DNA of 64,000 nucleotides from Anagrus nilaparvatae (taxonomy: Eukaryota; Arthropoda; Insecta; Hymenoptera; Mymaridae): NCBI GenBank assembly GCA_022575985.1, contig JAKSXM010000272.1, positions 6,448,001 through 6,512,000 on the forward strand, in the 5' to 3' direction. A program made the translations under genes and the position numbers. Positions 50,205 to 61,204 of this stretch are shown here, in pieces (within the stretch, counting starts at the first letter, position 1; each line of letters opens with the position of its first letter). Under the pieces are notes generated by a model, which was not told where the DNA came from, searched no databases, and saw only the letters and a list, made by a program, of their open reading frames with translations.

Positions 50205-50480
50205 ACAAGGGATTCCACCCCATGTGAGCCCAAGTTGGACTAGCGTGTAGCGGAAATTGGTTAAAACTGTTTTTTCCAAAAATGCAACTATTAATAAATA
50301 CTCTCAGCCACTTTTAGTTTTCTTTAGTTTTCTCAGCCTCTTTAGTTTCTTTTGTCTTTGGCTTACTTTGGCTCAAAATATTCTTAATTTTGCATCCAAA
50401 TACTCAGAGTTGGACTTAGCAAAATTTATCCCTGAGCAATCTGCCGCCCCTTTAAGAACAGCAAATCTCGAAATCGGTAA
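50205..50480. repeat. GATTCCA-end element, partial copy 2
   Basis: GGGATTCCACCCCATGTGAG at 50209, AGTTGGACTAGCG, and AAAAATGCAACTATTAATAA near 50278 follow the order seen at 36625-36740. The right end was not located; another element follows at 50493. Confidence 0.5.
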
Positions 50481-50492
50481 AAAATATATTCT

Positions 50493-50723
50493 TCACGAAG
50501 AAAAATATTTTGTATATTTTACAAGGTTAATTTTAGTAAAACGGGGTTAGTTTTAATTACAAAAAAAATTTGTAAATTTTACAAATATGAAGTCAGAATA
50601 TTGTAATTCTAACTATAAACATGGTTATATTTACAAAATATTTGAACAGAAAATAACGAAACTTTATAATGTAAACATAACCAGCAATTTTGGTTATTTT
50701 TAACAGTTATTTTTCTCCGTGAA
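50493..50723. repeat. MITE with CACGGAGAAAAAT ends
   Basis: TTCACGAAGAAAAATATTTT at 50493-50512 faces ATTTTTCTCCGTGAA at 50709-50723. The 231-bp element is AT-rich and partly self-complementary (TTGTAAATTTTACAAATATG inside). No TA or TTAA duplication is obvious. Confidence 0.65.
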
Positions 50724-53534
50724 TTCTTACTAATTTTTTCTGCTTATAGGAAATTTCTCTTAGAATTTGATTTCAAGGATCAAAATTTTATTTGGAATGT
50801 GCATGCTCGAGAAATTACATTTTTCATTACTGCACCCTTCAGCTTCAATAAAAAAAATGTGCAGGTACGATTTCCTTCTACTCAGGCTAAAATTTCTTAT
50901 TTTATAACCTATTTTTATCCGAAAAAATACGTGGAATACGCTAATCTGAAAGCTCCAGATAAAAAAATATTTTTTAAATTACTATTTTTTCAAATTTCCC
51001 CCAAATCACATGACCAAATGAAAATCTGAACAAAAATATAGATTCCTCAGGAAATTTTAAATAGGAATATAACATTTTGTAAAAATGGAAAATTTTAAAG
51101 TTAAAACTCATAATTTTACATTTATTTTTTTAATTTTGAAAAATGTATTGATAATTATTATTTAACTTATTTAAAATAATGTTATTTAATATATGAAAAC
51201 GATTAATTATTTCGTTTAAAAAGTATAATTAAAAGAAAATGATAATACATACGAGTAAAAGAAAAACTGTACGAAGCGAATATGTCCATTAATGATATAA
51301 TCTGAGTTCACAATAAAGAGTATACAAAAAGATAGAAAATATAATTTTGAAAATTTATCCAGAAAAGGCTTGGAAATGTCAGTAAAATAATAATAATAGG
51401 AATATTTATATTTAAAAGTGTGTATCATAAACATATAAGCTTATAACAAACAGTATATGTACGTATAGATAATAATGCGCTCAAGTATAACCGAACGCAT
51501 GAATTAACGCTTGTTTCCAAAAGCTCTAACATGTCTGCGACAATTCTTGAGCAGCTGTCTACTACAGAGTTATCGCGTATTACTACTACGAGAGAAAAGT
51601 CTATTTAATATTTTCGCGTATATTCATATCTCAATCCTTTCCTATCGCGAATATATTATAGCCTCTTTCTCTAATATTTTAACCTTTCAAAAATCCTTAG
51701 AAATGTAGAAAAGCTCATGACACATTTTGTTATAGAGGAAAACAAAATAACTAAATAATAAAATATTAAACGTTATGTAAAGCTTCGCGAATATAATTTT
51801 AGGCCAAAAATCATCGTCATTGCGGAGGATGGGCTTGTAGATAATCGTGTGGTAAGTGCAAGTAGGGTAAACGCTGCTAATGTTTACGTAAATAGATTAT
51901 AACACTCTGTTAAACAAGCAGGCCTTGGGTTAACTCGTTAACGTATTATGCATGGATCGCGTGACGCGTCGCGAGTTTTCCCTTTCCATGCTCTATAATG
52001 TACTTAGCTCTATGTCCTGCCAACCACCAAAGTCTTCTCTTTCTCTCTCGACTCGTTATTGTAAATACATGCTGCTTTTTGTAATAATAATGTTTTCTTA
52101 TGTAATTTGCTTTTTTCTCCATTTATATAAACATACTTTTTTATTCTATTGTGCACTTTAAGACTTCGGTTATGTAAAAGCTCAAATTTCCATACTTCAA
52201 CGTAGAAAAATTAATTAAATTTTGGTCTAATTAGCAGTGAATTTTTTACATAAAATGTCAAAAATTATTATTGCTATTACACTTTTACCATAAATGGATT
52301 ATTACAAAGTAATAAATAAAATAATGCCATAATATCAAACATAAAATATCTGTTGAAATAATAATTTTATTACGTCCATCAATTATTTTATGATAATCTA
52401 AAATAAAGCAAAAAGAGAGAAAAAAAAAGTAGTATAACCCTAAATAATTTTACGATTTCTCATAAAACCATAGGAAAATCCATTTCCAATGTTAGAGTTT
52501 CTAGATGATAAATTGGTTGAAACAGAACTCGAAGGTACACAACGCGACAAAAAAGAAAGAGAAAAAGAAAAACTTTTTATCATTGTTTTTTATTTTTATT
52601 TTTATTTCTGTGTATAAAAAAAGCTTTATATTAATAAATATATAAATAAGATTACTTGGCTAATGTATTTTTATAGAGATAGAAGCCTAAGCAATCATTT
52701 ATAAAGTTATAAAATGTTGAGTTATTAGTAATATAGGTTTTGATATCTTTAGGGGTTTGACCAAAGGTCTACTCGTCTTCTCTCATTTATATGATTCAAT
52801 AAAATTTTATTCTCACCATCAAACAAACATAGAAAACATGTATTGTTACTTTCTATCCTCTTGTTATTGTTTCTTATTAACTTTTTTTTACTGGTTTTGA
52901 TTTTTTTTTATTCATAAAATTTTTTTATTTTACGATTCCATTTCAATCATGACTTTTTAAGACAAATAAAAATTTTATTTCTTCATAAAATATTGCTTTT
53001 ATTTAGAATTCATTATTACATGACACAATTAAAGAATACAATACATGATTTATTTTATAGAATCTTCATTAGGATTTTTGAGATGATTTAAATTTTAATT
53101 ATTGCTTTGAGTTGTAGAAAGCTCGGCTTCTCAAGGGTATGGAAAATGGATTGCGAAATTAGCAAACATTTTTAACTTTACTATTTTAAATAATACTTAC
53201 AACTGATTTGTGTTAGCACAATAGAAGTACATAGAACTATGTGTTAGGTAGCAATAATAATAACATCATAATTTTGCTGTCTATGGTTTAGTAACCAGAG
53301 CTGCTAATTTTATAACAGATATTTTTCTAAGCACCTGATCCCAAATTTAAGTCTAATTCCTTCAATTGGACCCCGTCTCCTTTAAGCCAGAAATTTTTGA
53401 AACCTACAATCGATTTTAAGATTCACTATGTATTCCTCTCTAAAAATGTGTTTTATATTAAAAAAATGAGCCTCGAGCCTAATTGATAATGTTTAACCAA
53501 ATTTCAAAGGTTCAAAACCAAATGGTTTTTACAA
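50724..53534. other. Intergenic, possible isolated exon inside
   Basis: No complete gene. The only coding-like piece is the candidate exon at 52474-52534, listed separately. A more complex, GC-richer stretch at about 51830-51980 (GCGTGACGCGTCGCG) is unexplained. Confidence 0.4.
52474..52534 (+). other. Candidate small internal exon
   Basis: Between an ATAG acceptor and a GAAG|GTACAC donor, 61 bases read ENPFPMLEFLDDKLVETELE, a composition unlike the I/F/Y/K-rich chance frames around it. No neighbouring exon was found, so it may belong to a gene with very long introns, or be chance. Confidence 0.2.
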
Positions 53535-55761
53535 CCCGACGAATTGTCCTGAGATCTCTAGAGATCTCTAAATTGGGGAGATCTCCGGAGATCTCGGGAG
53601 ATCTCTGGAGATCTCTAAACTTGTTTTTAATTATTTCCAATGATTGAAGCTTATTATGCTAAAAATGCTTATAAATAGCTCCAACAAGCCTACATTATTC
53701 ATAATACATGTAAAAAAAAATTCAAGCTGTATTTATACATAGCTAAACCATCAAAATTTGCCTTTTAATCAAACGAAAATCTGTAAAAATATTATTTTTT
53801 TCTATAATTATTACGAAAATTGAAGCTAAACTTAGGTTTCTGACAAAAGATTTTTAAAAAGTGAATTACTATTATTATGATTAATAAAACTTGTATATTT
53901 TAAAGCTCAAAAAGCACTCTATGTCAATAAAATCATAATTTGCTTATGGAGAAATTGAAGAAATTTCAAAGATTTAAATCATTTCAACTGTTTGGAGATA
54001 TTATTCAGAATTGAAGAATCCTTTTTCATTAAATAGACAAATAATTTATCATATATACCTTCAGTTTTCTTGAAAGAACCTACTGAATCTCGAGCCAAGT
54101 GCCCCAACTTTACATGAGAAGGGGATTCTTAGACGAATATTTTAAATTTTGCTGTAACTTTACTTTTCCACCAAATAACTTCCAGAGTCTTTTATTCAAT
54201 TTTTCTACTCACAAACGAATTAATGAAATATTGCGAATAAACATTTAAAGCGTTTAATATTACATATAAACAAAATTTGTTATTATTATTACTGCTAACT
54301 TTTATCATAACTGTCTTTCTAACTTAAATTACTATAAAATAAAAAATGAACAAAGTAGCGTGTTATTTTGTCGAAATTTCCGAAAACCGGCCTCTTTACA
54401 ATATCAAAAATGGTCTATCAGGGATATTAAAAAAATTAAAATACAATTTTTTACCAAATGTTTAAATTACTGCTAAAATTAGAATTTATTACGGCGCGGG
54501 CGTCCGATAGGACGCGCGACTAAGTTAAGTCAACTTAGAAGCACTAATATACAGGAATTTTAAGTTTCTCTCTCTATATTAGCTTTCTCCCTCTAATTTC
54601 GCATATACCCAGAAAAGTAAAGAATGACCCAAATCGCACGTAAATTACTATCTGAGGCGAAGCTTTTTTTATGACCCAGGGTCATATACGATATTTCTGT
54701 GTCCGTTGATGGAAAAAATTTTTATAAGCTTCAAATTTTTTAAAATGTTTACTTGCAATATTTCTTAAAATCATTTGTGAGATTTCGCGATTAAAGGTTG
54801 GAATCCCAATTGAAATATTTTATAAAATATCAAAAATCACTGTCTTTAAAGAATTATAACTTGAAACTTGAAAATAGTTAAGATTTGTAGTTCTGTTATA
54901 TGAAATCCATTTTAATCGAAAATGGTCCAGTTAGCACAATGAGAAGTTTTAGGTTATTTTTTGTAGTTATTAAACATTTTTATTAATTACTTACGTTTTG
55001 CGGGTCGTTGAACGCAAGTATGATATCAGTTTTTATCTAAGATGACCAAGTTGCCCATAATAAGCAACATTAAGTTATTTTTTGCGTTTTCTTAGATGTT
55101 TATTTTTGTGAGTAGAAAAATAAGACTCAGGAAGTTATTTGGTGGAAAAGTAAAGTTACAGCAAAATTTAAAATATTCGTCTAAGAATCCCCTTCTCATG
55201 TAAAGTTGGGGCACTTGGCTCGAGATTCAGTAGGTTCTTTCAAGAAAACTGAAGGTATATATGATAAATTATTTGTCTATTTAATGAAAAAGGATTCTTC
55301 AATTCTGAATAATATCTCCAAACAGTTGAAATGATTTAAATCTTTGAAATTTCTTCAATTTCTCCATAAGCAAATTATGATTTTATTGACATAGAGTGCT
55401 TTTTGAGCTTTAAAATATACAAGTTTTATTAATCATAATAATAGTAATTCACTTTTTAAAAATCTTTTGTCAGAAACCTAAGTTTAGCTTCAATTTTCGT
55501 AATAATTATAGAAAAAAATAATATTTTTACAGATTTTCGTTTGATTAAAAGGCAAATTTTGATGGTTTAGCTATGTATAAATACAGCTTGAATTTTTTTT
55601 TACATGTATTATGAATAATGTAGGCTTGTTGGAGCTATTTATAAGCATTTTTAGCATAATAAGCTTCAATCATTGGAAATAATTAAAAACAAGTTTAGAG
55701 ATCTCCAGAGATCTTCAGAGATCTCCAGATATCTCTAAAGATCTCAGGACAATTCGTCGGG
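53535..55761. repeat. 2.2-kb inverted repeat with 650-680-bp arms
   Basis: The left arm (53535-54213) and right arm (55109-55761) are inverted copies that look almost identical, around a spacer of 895 bp. The outer ends read CCCGACGAATTGTCCTGAGA. Just inside each end is a cluster of GAGATCTC-type palindromic repeats, longer in the left arm, which explains the arm-length difference. No target duplication is evident. The spacer has a GCGTCCGATAGGACGC palindrome (about 54503) and a copy of the dispersed repeat at 54605-54720. Neither arms nor spacer encode a transposase. Possible readings: a foldback-type transposon, a hairpin-RNA locus, or an inverted duplication of host DNA. Confidence 0.85.
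54605..54720 (+). repeat. Dispersed repeat, copy 3 (partial)
   Basis: GAAAAGTAAAGAATGACCCA and AAATCGCACGTAAATTACT match copies at 17585-17745 and 48345-48475. It lies in the single-copy spacer of the big inverted repeat. Confidence 0.55.
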
Positions 55762-57639
55762 AATGTACTTAATAAAAACTGACTAATTTTTAAAGTTTGA
55801 GTATTCATAATATTGGATGAAAAACTGCTTTAGATTTCAATAAAGTTATTAAATTCGAAGCAATAAGGGCGCACATGTGTAGTTAGAGAAGTTAAACAAT
55901 TACGTTACATACGTAAATGGATATTTCTATCGAGCAAAATAAATAGAAAAAGTTATTTTTACAAAATTTCTAATTAACATTCTATAGTTCGAAAGAGTTA
56001 ACTATATTGTATTCGTTATTAAAATATATCTATAAAACGAACGATCACGTAATAACTATTAATGCCTAAAGGTATATATCGCAAGCACAATATTCAAATC
56101 TGCTGGATGTATATTTATATGTGTATGCAATCTCTTATTCTCTCTTTAGTTCTTAATATATAGAAAGTCATGTCTGTTTCCTATAGATTGCTCAGCCTCA
56201 GGCTTTTAGTTCATTTGAAATATAAATTTCTATATTTGTATATATATATATATATTCGCGGAAAATAACAATAATTTTAGAATATATTGCCTTCTGTTCT
56301 AACTGATAATCATCACCAGAATCATTATTTTCTATTTATCATTAAAATAAAGAGGATGAGTTGACATACACAATCTATAAACAAAGATGTCATGTATTTC
56401 TGTCTTTTATATGAGAAATTAATATGCTCTGACATTTAAGATACATGTTCGTTTAGTTTTACTACTGATTTTTAATGACGATATAATTTATTTCTCTACT
56501 ATTCAAACTATTTTTCTATTGTTTATATGCGTCATTCTAATTTTTATACGCTCATTTATTTCTCATTTATGTTTTATATTTAATCTCTGCAGCTAAAATA
56601 TTTTTCCATGTGTACAAATAAACCCCTTTTTTTTGCTATTTTATCAGTTTTTTTTTCTTAATCTTTTTTAAAACATCAAGGATGGACTATTAAACTGATC
56701 TTGATCAAAAAACGTTTCTTTTTTGTTGTATTATAATTAATATAGAATAAAAAAATATTTATTTAACGTTACATCAGAGCATAATAAAGTCTAGATATGG
56801 CATCCTATTGTCTTGGAAATTTTTCTTTGGTCTTTTTTTTGCTGGTCGACTCAGTTTCAGCTGTTCAATAATATAACGAGAGACGAATTACTTCATGGTA
56901 TATTCAATTTGATATCGGATATAATATTTACATTCCAAAAAAAAAAGGAATCAACAGGACAAAAACCGAGTTTTTAATTTGGCGCGTGTCATGAGAAAAA
57001 GATGGTATATTTATCAGTATTATAAGCTACTGTACTACAGTAGAAAAAAAAGGTTCTATATTACATATATATAAAAGGACGATTTTATTGTCGAAAGGGA
57101 TAATTTTCTAATGAAACCATACGATTCTAAAAGCAGATGAATTTCAGTATTTTCTATAGACTTTATTGTCTACATTTCAATGAAATATCTACAGACTTTG
57201 CTCGTTTTTTTTCGAGTCGATCTTTATTTTTTTATTATTATTTTTTTTCGTTTTCACAAAAGAATTTTTTACGTACCCCTTTTTTACGTTATAAAATATT
57301 TTAATATGTATATTATTGTTATTATTATTATAATATTTATATATTTTATATTTATTGCCTTTATTTGTGTAAAAAAAAACCTATGAGGTAAAATTAATTA
57401 ATAAAGTTATAAGTAATAAAATTAATTTAATTTGAAGTTCAAAATGATTCAAAAACGAAAATAAATAAATAAGTTAACCATAGCAACAATCAGTCAATAT
57501 AATATCAGTATGTATACAAATTTACCAATAGGATTTTATTAATCAGTCGAAAAATAAATATATAAAAAGGTTAAAATATGTAAATAAATAATTAAATAAC
57601 AAAATTATTGCCTAATTTATTGCCTTTTTAAATAAATTA
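55762..57639. other. Intergenic, no gene
   Basis: AT-rich DNA with short TA runs (about 56240-56254) and a T-rich stretch at 57207-57360. The 68-codon frame at 57180-57386 is low-complexity and not called. Confidence 0.5.
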
Positions 57640-58660
57640 AATGAGTGCAAGTCACGAAAAGTTTGAATTCTTTACCTGAAACGTGTACAAGCCCCACAGT
57701 TGTAACTGTGGTAGGATCTAAGTCTTCACAGGAACCACGAACTGGCCTATCAGGCTCTTAGTCAGTACGAGTTGAGTTGCTCATCCAATGCAATTTTCTT
57801 CGGAAAGCAGTAATATGCTCATTGCGCCAAATGCCATGAATTTATCTAATTCCAGAGTTTGCTAATCTCTGTAGTAGAATACCCAACTCATTAAAAACAT
57901 CAAAGTTTACTACCTTGCAGTAATCAAGGTAAGAGACCGCAAGAGATTCAATCAGCCGCTTACGTAGAGTAATTGAAGTACAAGGCCGGATAGTTCTAAG
58001 AAAATAAAGGACTTGACATTTTTGGTAACTTGAAGTACTTGAGGCCTCCATGAAAGAGTACTATCAAGTTTTACCCCTAGGCTAGTTATAACATCAACAA
58101 ATGGAACCTTGTCACCAATACTGTTGACCTGAATGTTGTAAATATTTAGAAAATTAAATTTTTTTAAGGTGTTAGAAGAACCAAAGACAATTTTTGGTTT
58201 TAAGGAACAAGCAATTAAGCTGTGCCCACTATGAAACTCTTTTAGCAGATTCTGACATGTGAGAAATACCATTATCAATCTCATTGACAGGGACCTGGAC
58301 ATATATTTGAAGGTCATCAGCATACAGCAAACTAAAAGTGCCATCATCACCCAGGTGATCCTTTAGGTCATTCATGTAAATACAAAAAAGAAGGGGACCG
58401 AGAACCGACCTTTAAGGGATTTCAATATTGACTTCACGAGAAGAGGACGTGGTTGTATTAGATGTTACGCACATGGGTCGACCAGTGATGTATGTCAAGA
58501 TCCACTGAAGGGATTGCTTGAAAAAACCAATGTTCTTTAGCTTTTTTCGCAAATTTGAAGGGGAAACATTGTCGAAGGCCTTTGAGAAGTCGAATTGCAA
58601 GAGCAGAGTAGCCAATCTTTTCTTTACCCATTCTGATATCATCCGTTAGTTTTAACAATC
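57640..58660 (-). pseudogene. Decayed non-LTR retrotransposon, reverse transcriptase part
   Basis: Read on the minus strand the region gives a reverse transcriptase in pieces: LLQFDFSKAFDNVSPSNL, a SVLGPLLFCIYMNDL block, the catalytic box YADDLQIY (complement at 58313-58324), a GVKLDSTLSW block and a LANSGIR / RRKLHW tail. The usual P-Q-G-S motif is broken by TAA in front of RSVLGP, and frames shift near 58600, 58265 and 58050. The amino-terminal endonuclease part is absent, as in 5'-truncated copies. The clade is uncertain; the HW tail suggests the CR1/L2 side. It lies 470 bp downstream of the Toll-receptor exon, on the same strand. Confidence 0.8.
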
Positions 58661-59126
58661 CGTTAGTTTTATAAGATGTATATATATTTTATTATTTATA
58701 ATAAAAAAAAATTATTTAAAATTAATTTCTATTTAAAATATTAATGACTTGGTAATTTGGTAACATAAAATAAAAAATAGAAATTATTATTATGAATAAA
58801 TTTTAAGTTTAGTTTAAAATTTTTTGTTCAATAATACATTTTTGATCAAACCTCAAAGTGTTTATTTGGATAAATAAGAAATATGACGCTTTTTGAATAC
58901 GTTAAAAAATAAACTGCACCAAGAGAAATTAGGACAACAATTAAGAAATGAAAAAATATGCCAAGCTGCAGTGTTGAATGGGCATATTTATTTATTTATT
59001 TTAAAATTGAATTATGTTGAACAATTTTTTGTGATAACAAATATCAAGAATTAAAATAATATTAAAAATAATAATAATAATAAAATTAAATTTTCGGTTA
59101 AAATAATAACTAAGAAATTCTTGCAG
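58661..59126. other. Region after the Toll-receptor stop codon
   Basis: AT-rich; presumably holds the 3' untranslated region of the minus-strand receptor transcript. Nothing else seen. Confidence 0.45.
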
Positions 59127-59972
59127 TCAGAAATCATTATTATATATCTGACGCTTGTTTTGTTTGTTATTATGCGGCAAAGAAAAATATAATTTTTCCC
59201 AGAAATATCTATCACCCCACTTAATATAAGTGTTCGTCTGCAGATAAGCTCTTAATTCGGGTACAATATCGTCAATTGGACCAATATCTGCGTACACGAT
59301 TATTATGATTCTCATAAGCTTGTCACTCATCATTAAGTTATGAGCAGTACGAAACTCCATCATTCCCCAAGTGCTGTTTAAGAATGCAGGAGTCAAAATT
59401 ATCAGGGTTCGTCTTGATGTTTTTACAGACTCCAATATGTTAATGCTAATCCATTCACCAGCTAACCAGTCTCTAGAGTGAATACAAACTCTGTAATTTT
59501 TATTTTTATCTTCAAGTTTATTAAGAATTTCTTTCATTACAAAATTTTCATCTTTGTGACAAAAGCTCAAAAATATATCATATATCTTATCTCTATCAAT
59601 TTCATCTTGAGATACCCACCATAAACAAAGGTTTTTCGAATACAAAAAAATTTTTATCTGAAGCTCAAAACGAAAGTATAGGGCAAAGATGAAACCAATC
59701 AGTGCAAAAGCTACACAAATAGTTATTATGTATAACGTATAGTTTGGACAAAATTCATGTCTATCATATTTATGAATAAACTTATTGAATCCATGACATG
59801 GAACCTCTTTGAGACCATCGATATCAATTAAATGGCTATAAACAAAATTGTACAATGCACAATCACAAATTATTGGATTACCACCAATTTTTATCTTCTT
59901 TAACCTCTTAGGTAAATTTTGAAGAAAGATTTTCTTTATCTTCGTAATATTATTATTATTTAATATAAGCTC
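59127..59972 (-). CDS. Toll-like receptor, last exon (partial gene)
   Basis: A 281-residue carboxy-terminal exon of a Toll-family receptor, the type I membrane protein that signals through MyD88 in insect immunity and patterning. A TTTTCAG acceptor at 59973 opens the exon. Exon residues 1-35 are the end of a leucine-rich repeat (LPKRLKKIKIGGNP), followed by the cysteine cap C36-D-C38 and a further Cys near 59. A membrane segment spans about 79-100 (YIITICVAFALIGFIFAL). The TIR domain covers about 131-268: box 1 YDIFLSFCHKDE, box 2 RDWLAG at 167-172, then WGDRYFW, with the FW of box 3 at 257-258. The tail after the TIR domain is short. The box-2 region resembles Drosophila Toll more than Toll-6/7/8 types. 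No LRR exon is seen up to the window end, so upstream exons are outside the window or lost. The exon itself is open and undamaged. Confidence 0.85.
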   Translation of the reverse strand, partial: ELILNNNNITKIKKIFLQNLPKRLKKIKIGGNPIICDCALYNFVYSHLIDIDGLKEVPCHGFNKFIHKYDRHEFCPNYTLYIITICVAFALIGFIFALYFRFELQIKIFLYSKNLCLWWVSQDEIDRDKIYDIFLSFCHKDENFVMKEILNKLEDKNKNYRVCIHSRDWLAGEWISINILESVKTSRRTLIILTPAFLNSTWGMMEFRTAHNLMMSDKLMRIIIIVYADIGPIDDIVPELRAYLQTNTYIKWGDRYFWEKLYFSLPHNNKQNKRQIYNNDF

Positions 59973-61204
59973 CTGAAAATTATATTAAAAATAATTACAA
60001 TATACATCATCACTTGAAAAAAAAATTGAATTTAAATATTTAATTTATTTAATCTTAAATCATGGTAGATATTTTTCAAAAATATTTTTCATATTAATTT
60101 TATTTTAATTTTTTAATATATTTCCAATAACATAAGCTACTATTATACAACGTATTTTTAATGAAGTTCTCTAACCCATTGCGTTGATACTAGATAATTA
60201 AAAATAAAACAAAGCAATAAAATATACTTTTATTTCAAAAACTTTTTGATCAGTTTTAAAATATTTAAAAATATTATTCTTAGGGAATATTCACATAGTT
60301 TTTGTCATAATTTCTGACAGTAGTAAATATTGAGACTGTTTCTTTTCAAATTAAAAAAGAGCCGATTGGTAAAGGTAATTTCTTAAGTTTTGCTCCTTTA
60401 CCACATCCCAATTTATTTTTATATAGTGAACTTCGTAACGATTTTATCACGCACCCGCCTATTATCAAACGCGATCAGAGCATCAAAAATACTATAAATA
60501 TAGCCGCAATCTTTGGCCAAGGGGGTATTTGCTGCTTGAACGCTAAACAGTGTATGCAAGTAGATAAATAGAGTGCAAAAATGTTGCAAAAGAATTCTCT
60601 AAAAAAATATATTTCGATCATAATTTGGTGGCTCCGAAATTCTTTTACACTCATCTACTATATTTTTATGCGATTTTTTTTACCAATAAATTGAAATTAA
60701 ATTTATCCTACTGAGTAACGAAATGCGTTTTTTTAATTTTTTTTTATTATGTAAATTGTAAGTATTTCATTACTTTCTTTTCTAAAACAAAAAATTTTCA
60801 GGTCCGTAAAATTTGTATTTTGAAAATATATTTTCATATATAATATAATGAATTTTTTTTTTTTTAAGGAAGAAAATAGCCCCTCCTCGCTAGTTTTCGT
60901 GAGGAACAACCACCTACAAGTATGCAGATGCATTGTTGCTATCCGGTAGAAACGTAATAATCTTGACTTGGAGGTATTGAGTGCTTCACATTATTATGCG
61001 TTTACACTCTATCATGAAGTTAGAAGAAAAATAACTGGTGATAATTAGCATGAATTATCAGGCAAAAACCCCACGCGGGGAAAAACCTTAATGAAATTTA
61101 ATGAAATTTTTAATTATTTAATTTGACTTAGGATATAAAAGATGAAAAGGTAGGATTTAGGACAAGGGTGTTAATAGTACTGTAAAAAACAAAATTTATT
61201 TATT
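59973..61204. other. Intron or upstream DNA of the Toll-receptor exon
   Basis: No leucine-rich-repeat coding seen. A small GC palindrome CCCCACGCGGGG lies at 61069-61080. Otherwise AT-rich. Confidence 0.45.

Noticed and set aside
57180..57386. 68-codon hydrophobic frame that could be a membrane peptide
   Set aside because: Encoded by a low-complexity ATT/TTA repeat; composition explains it.
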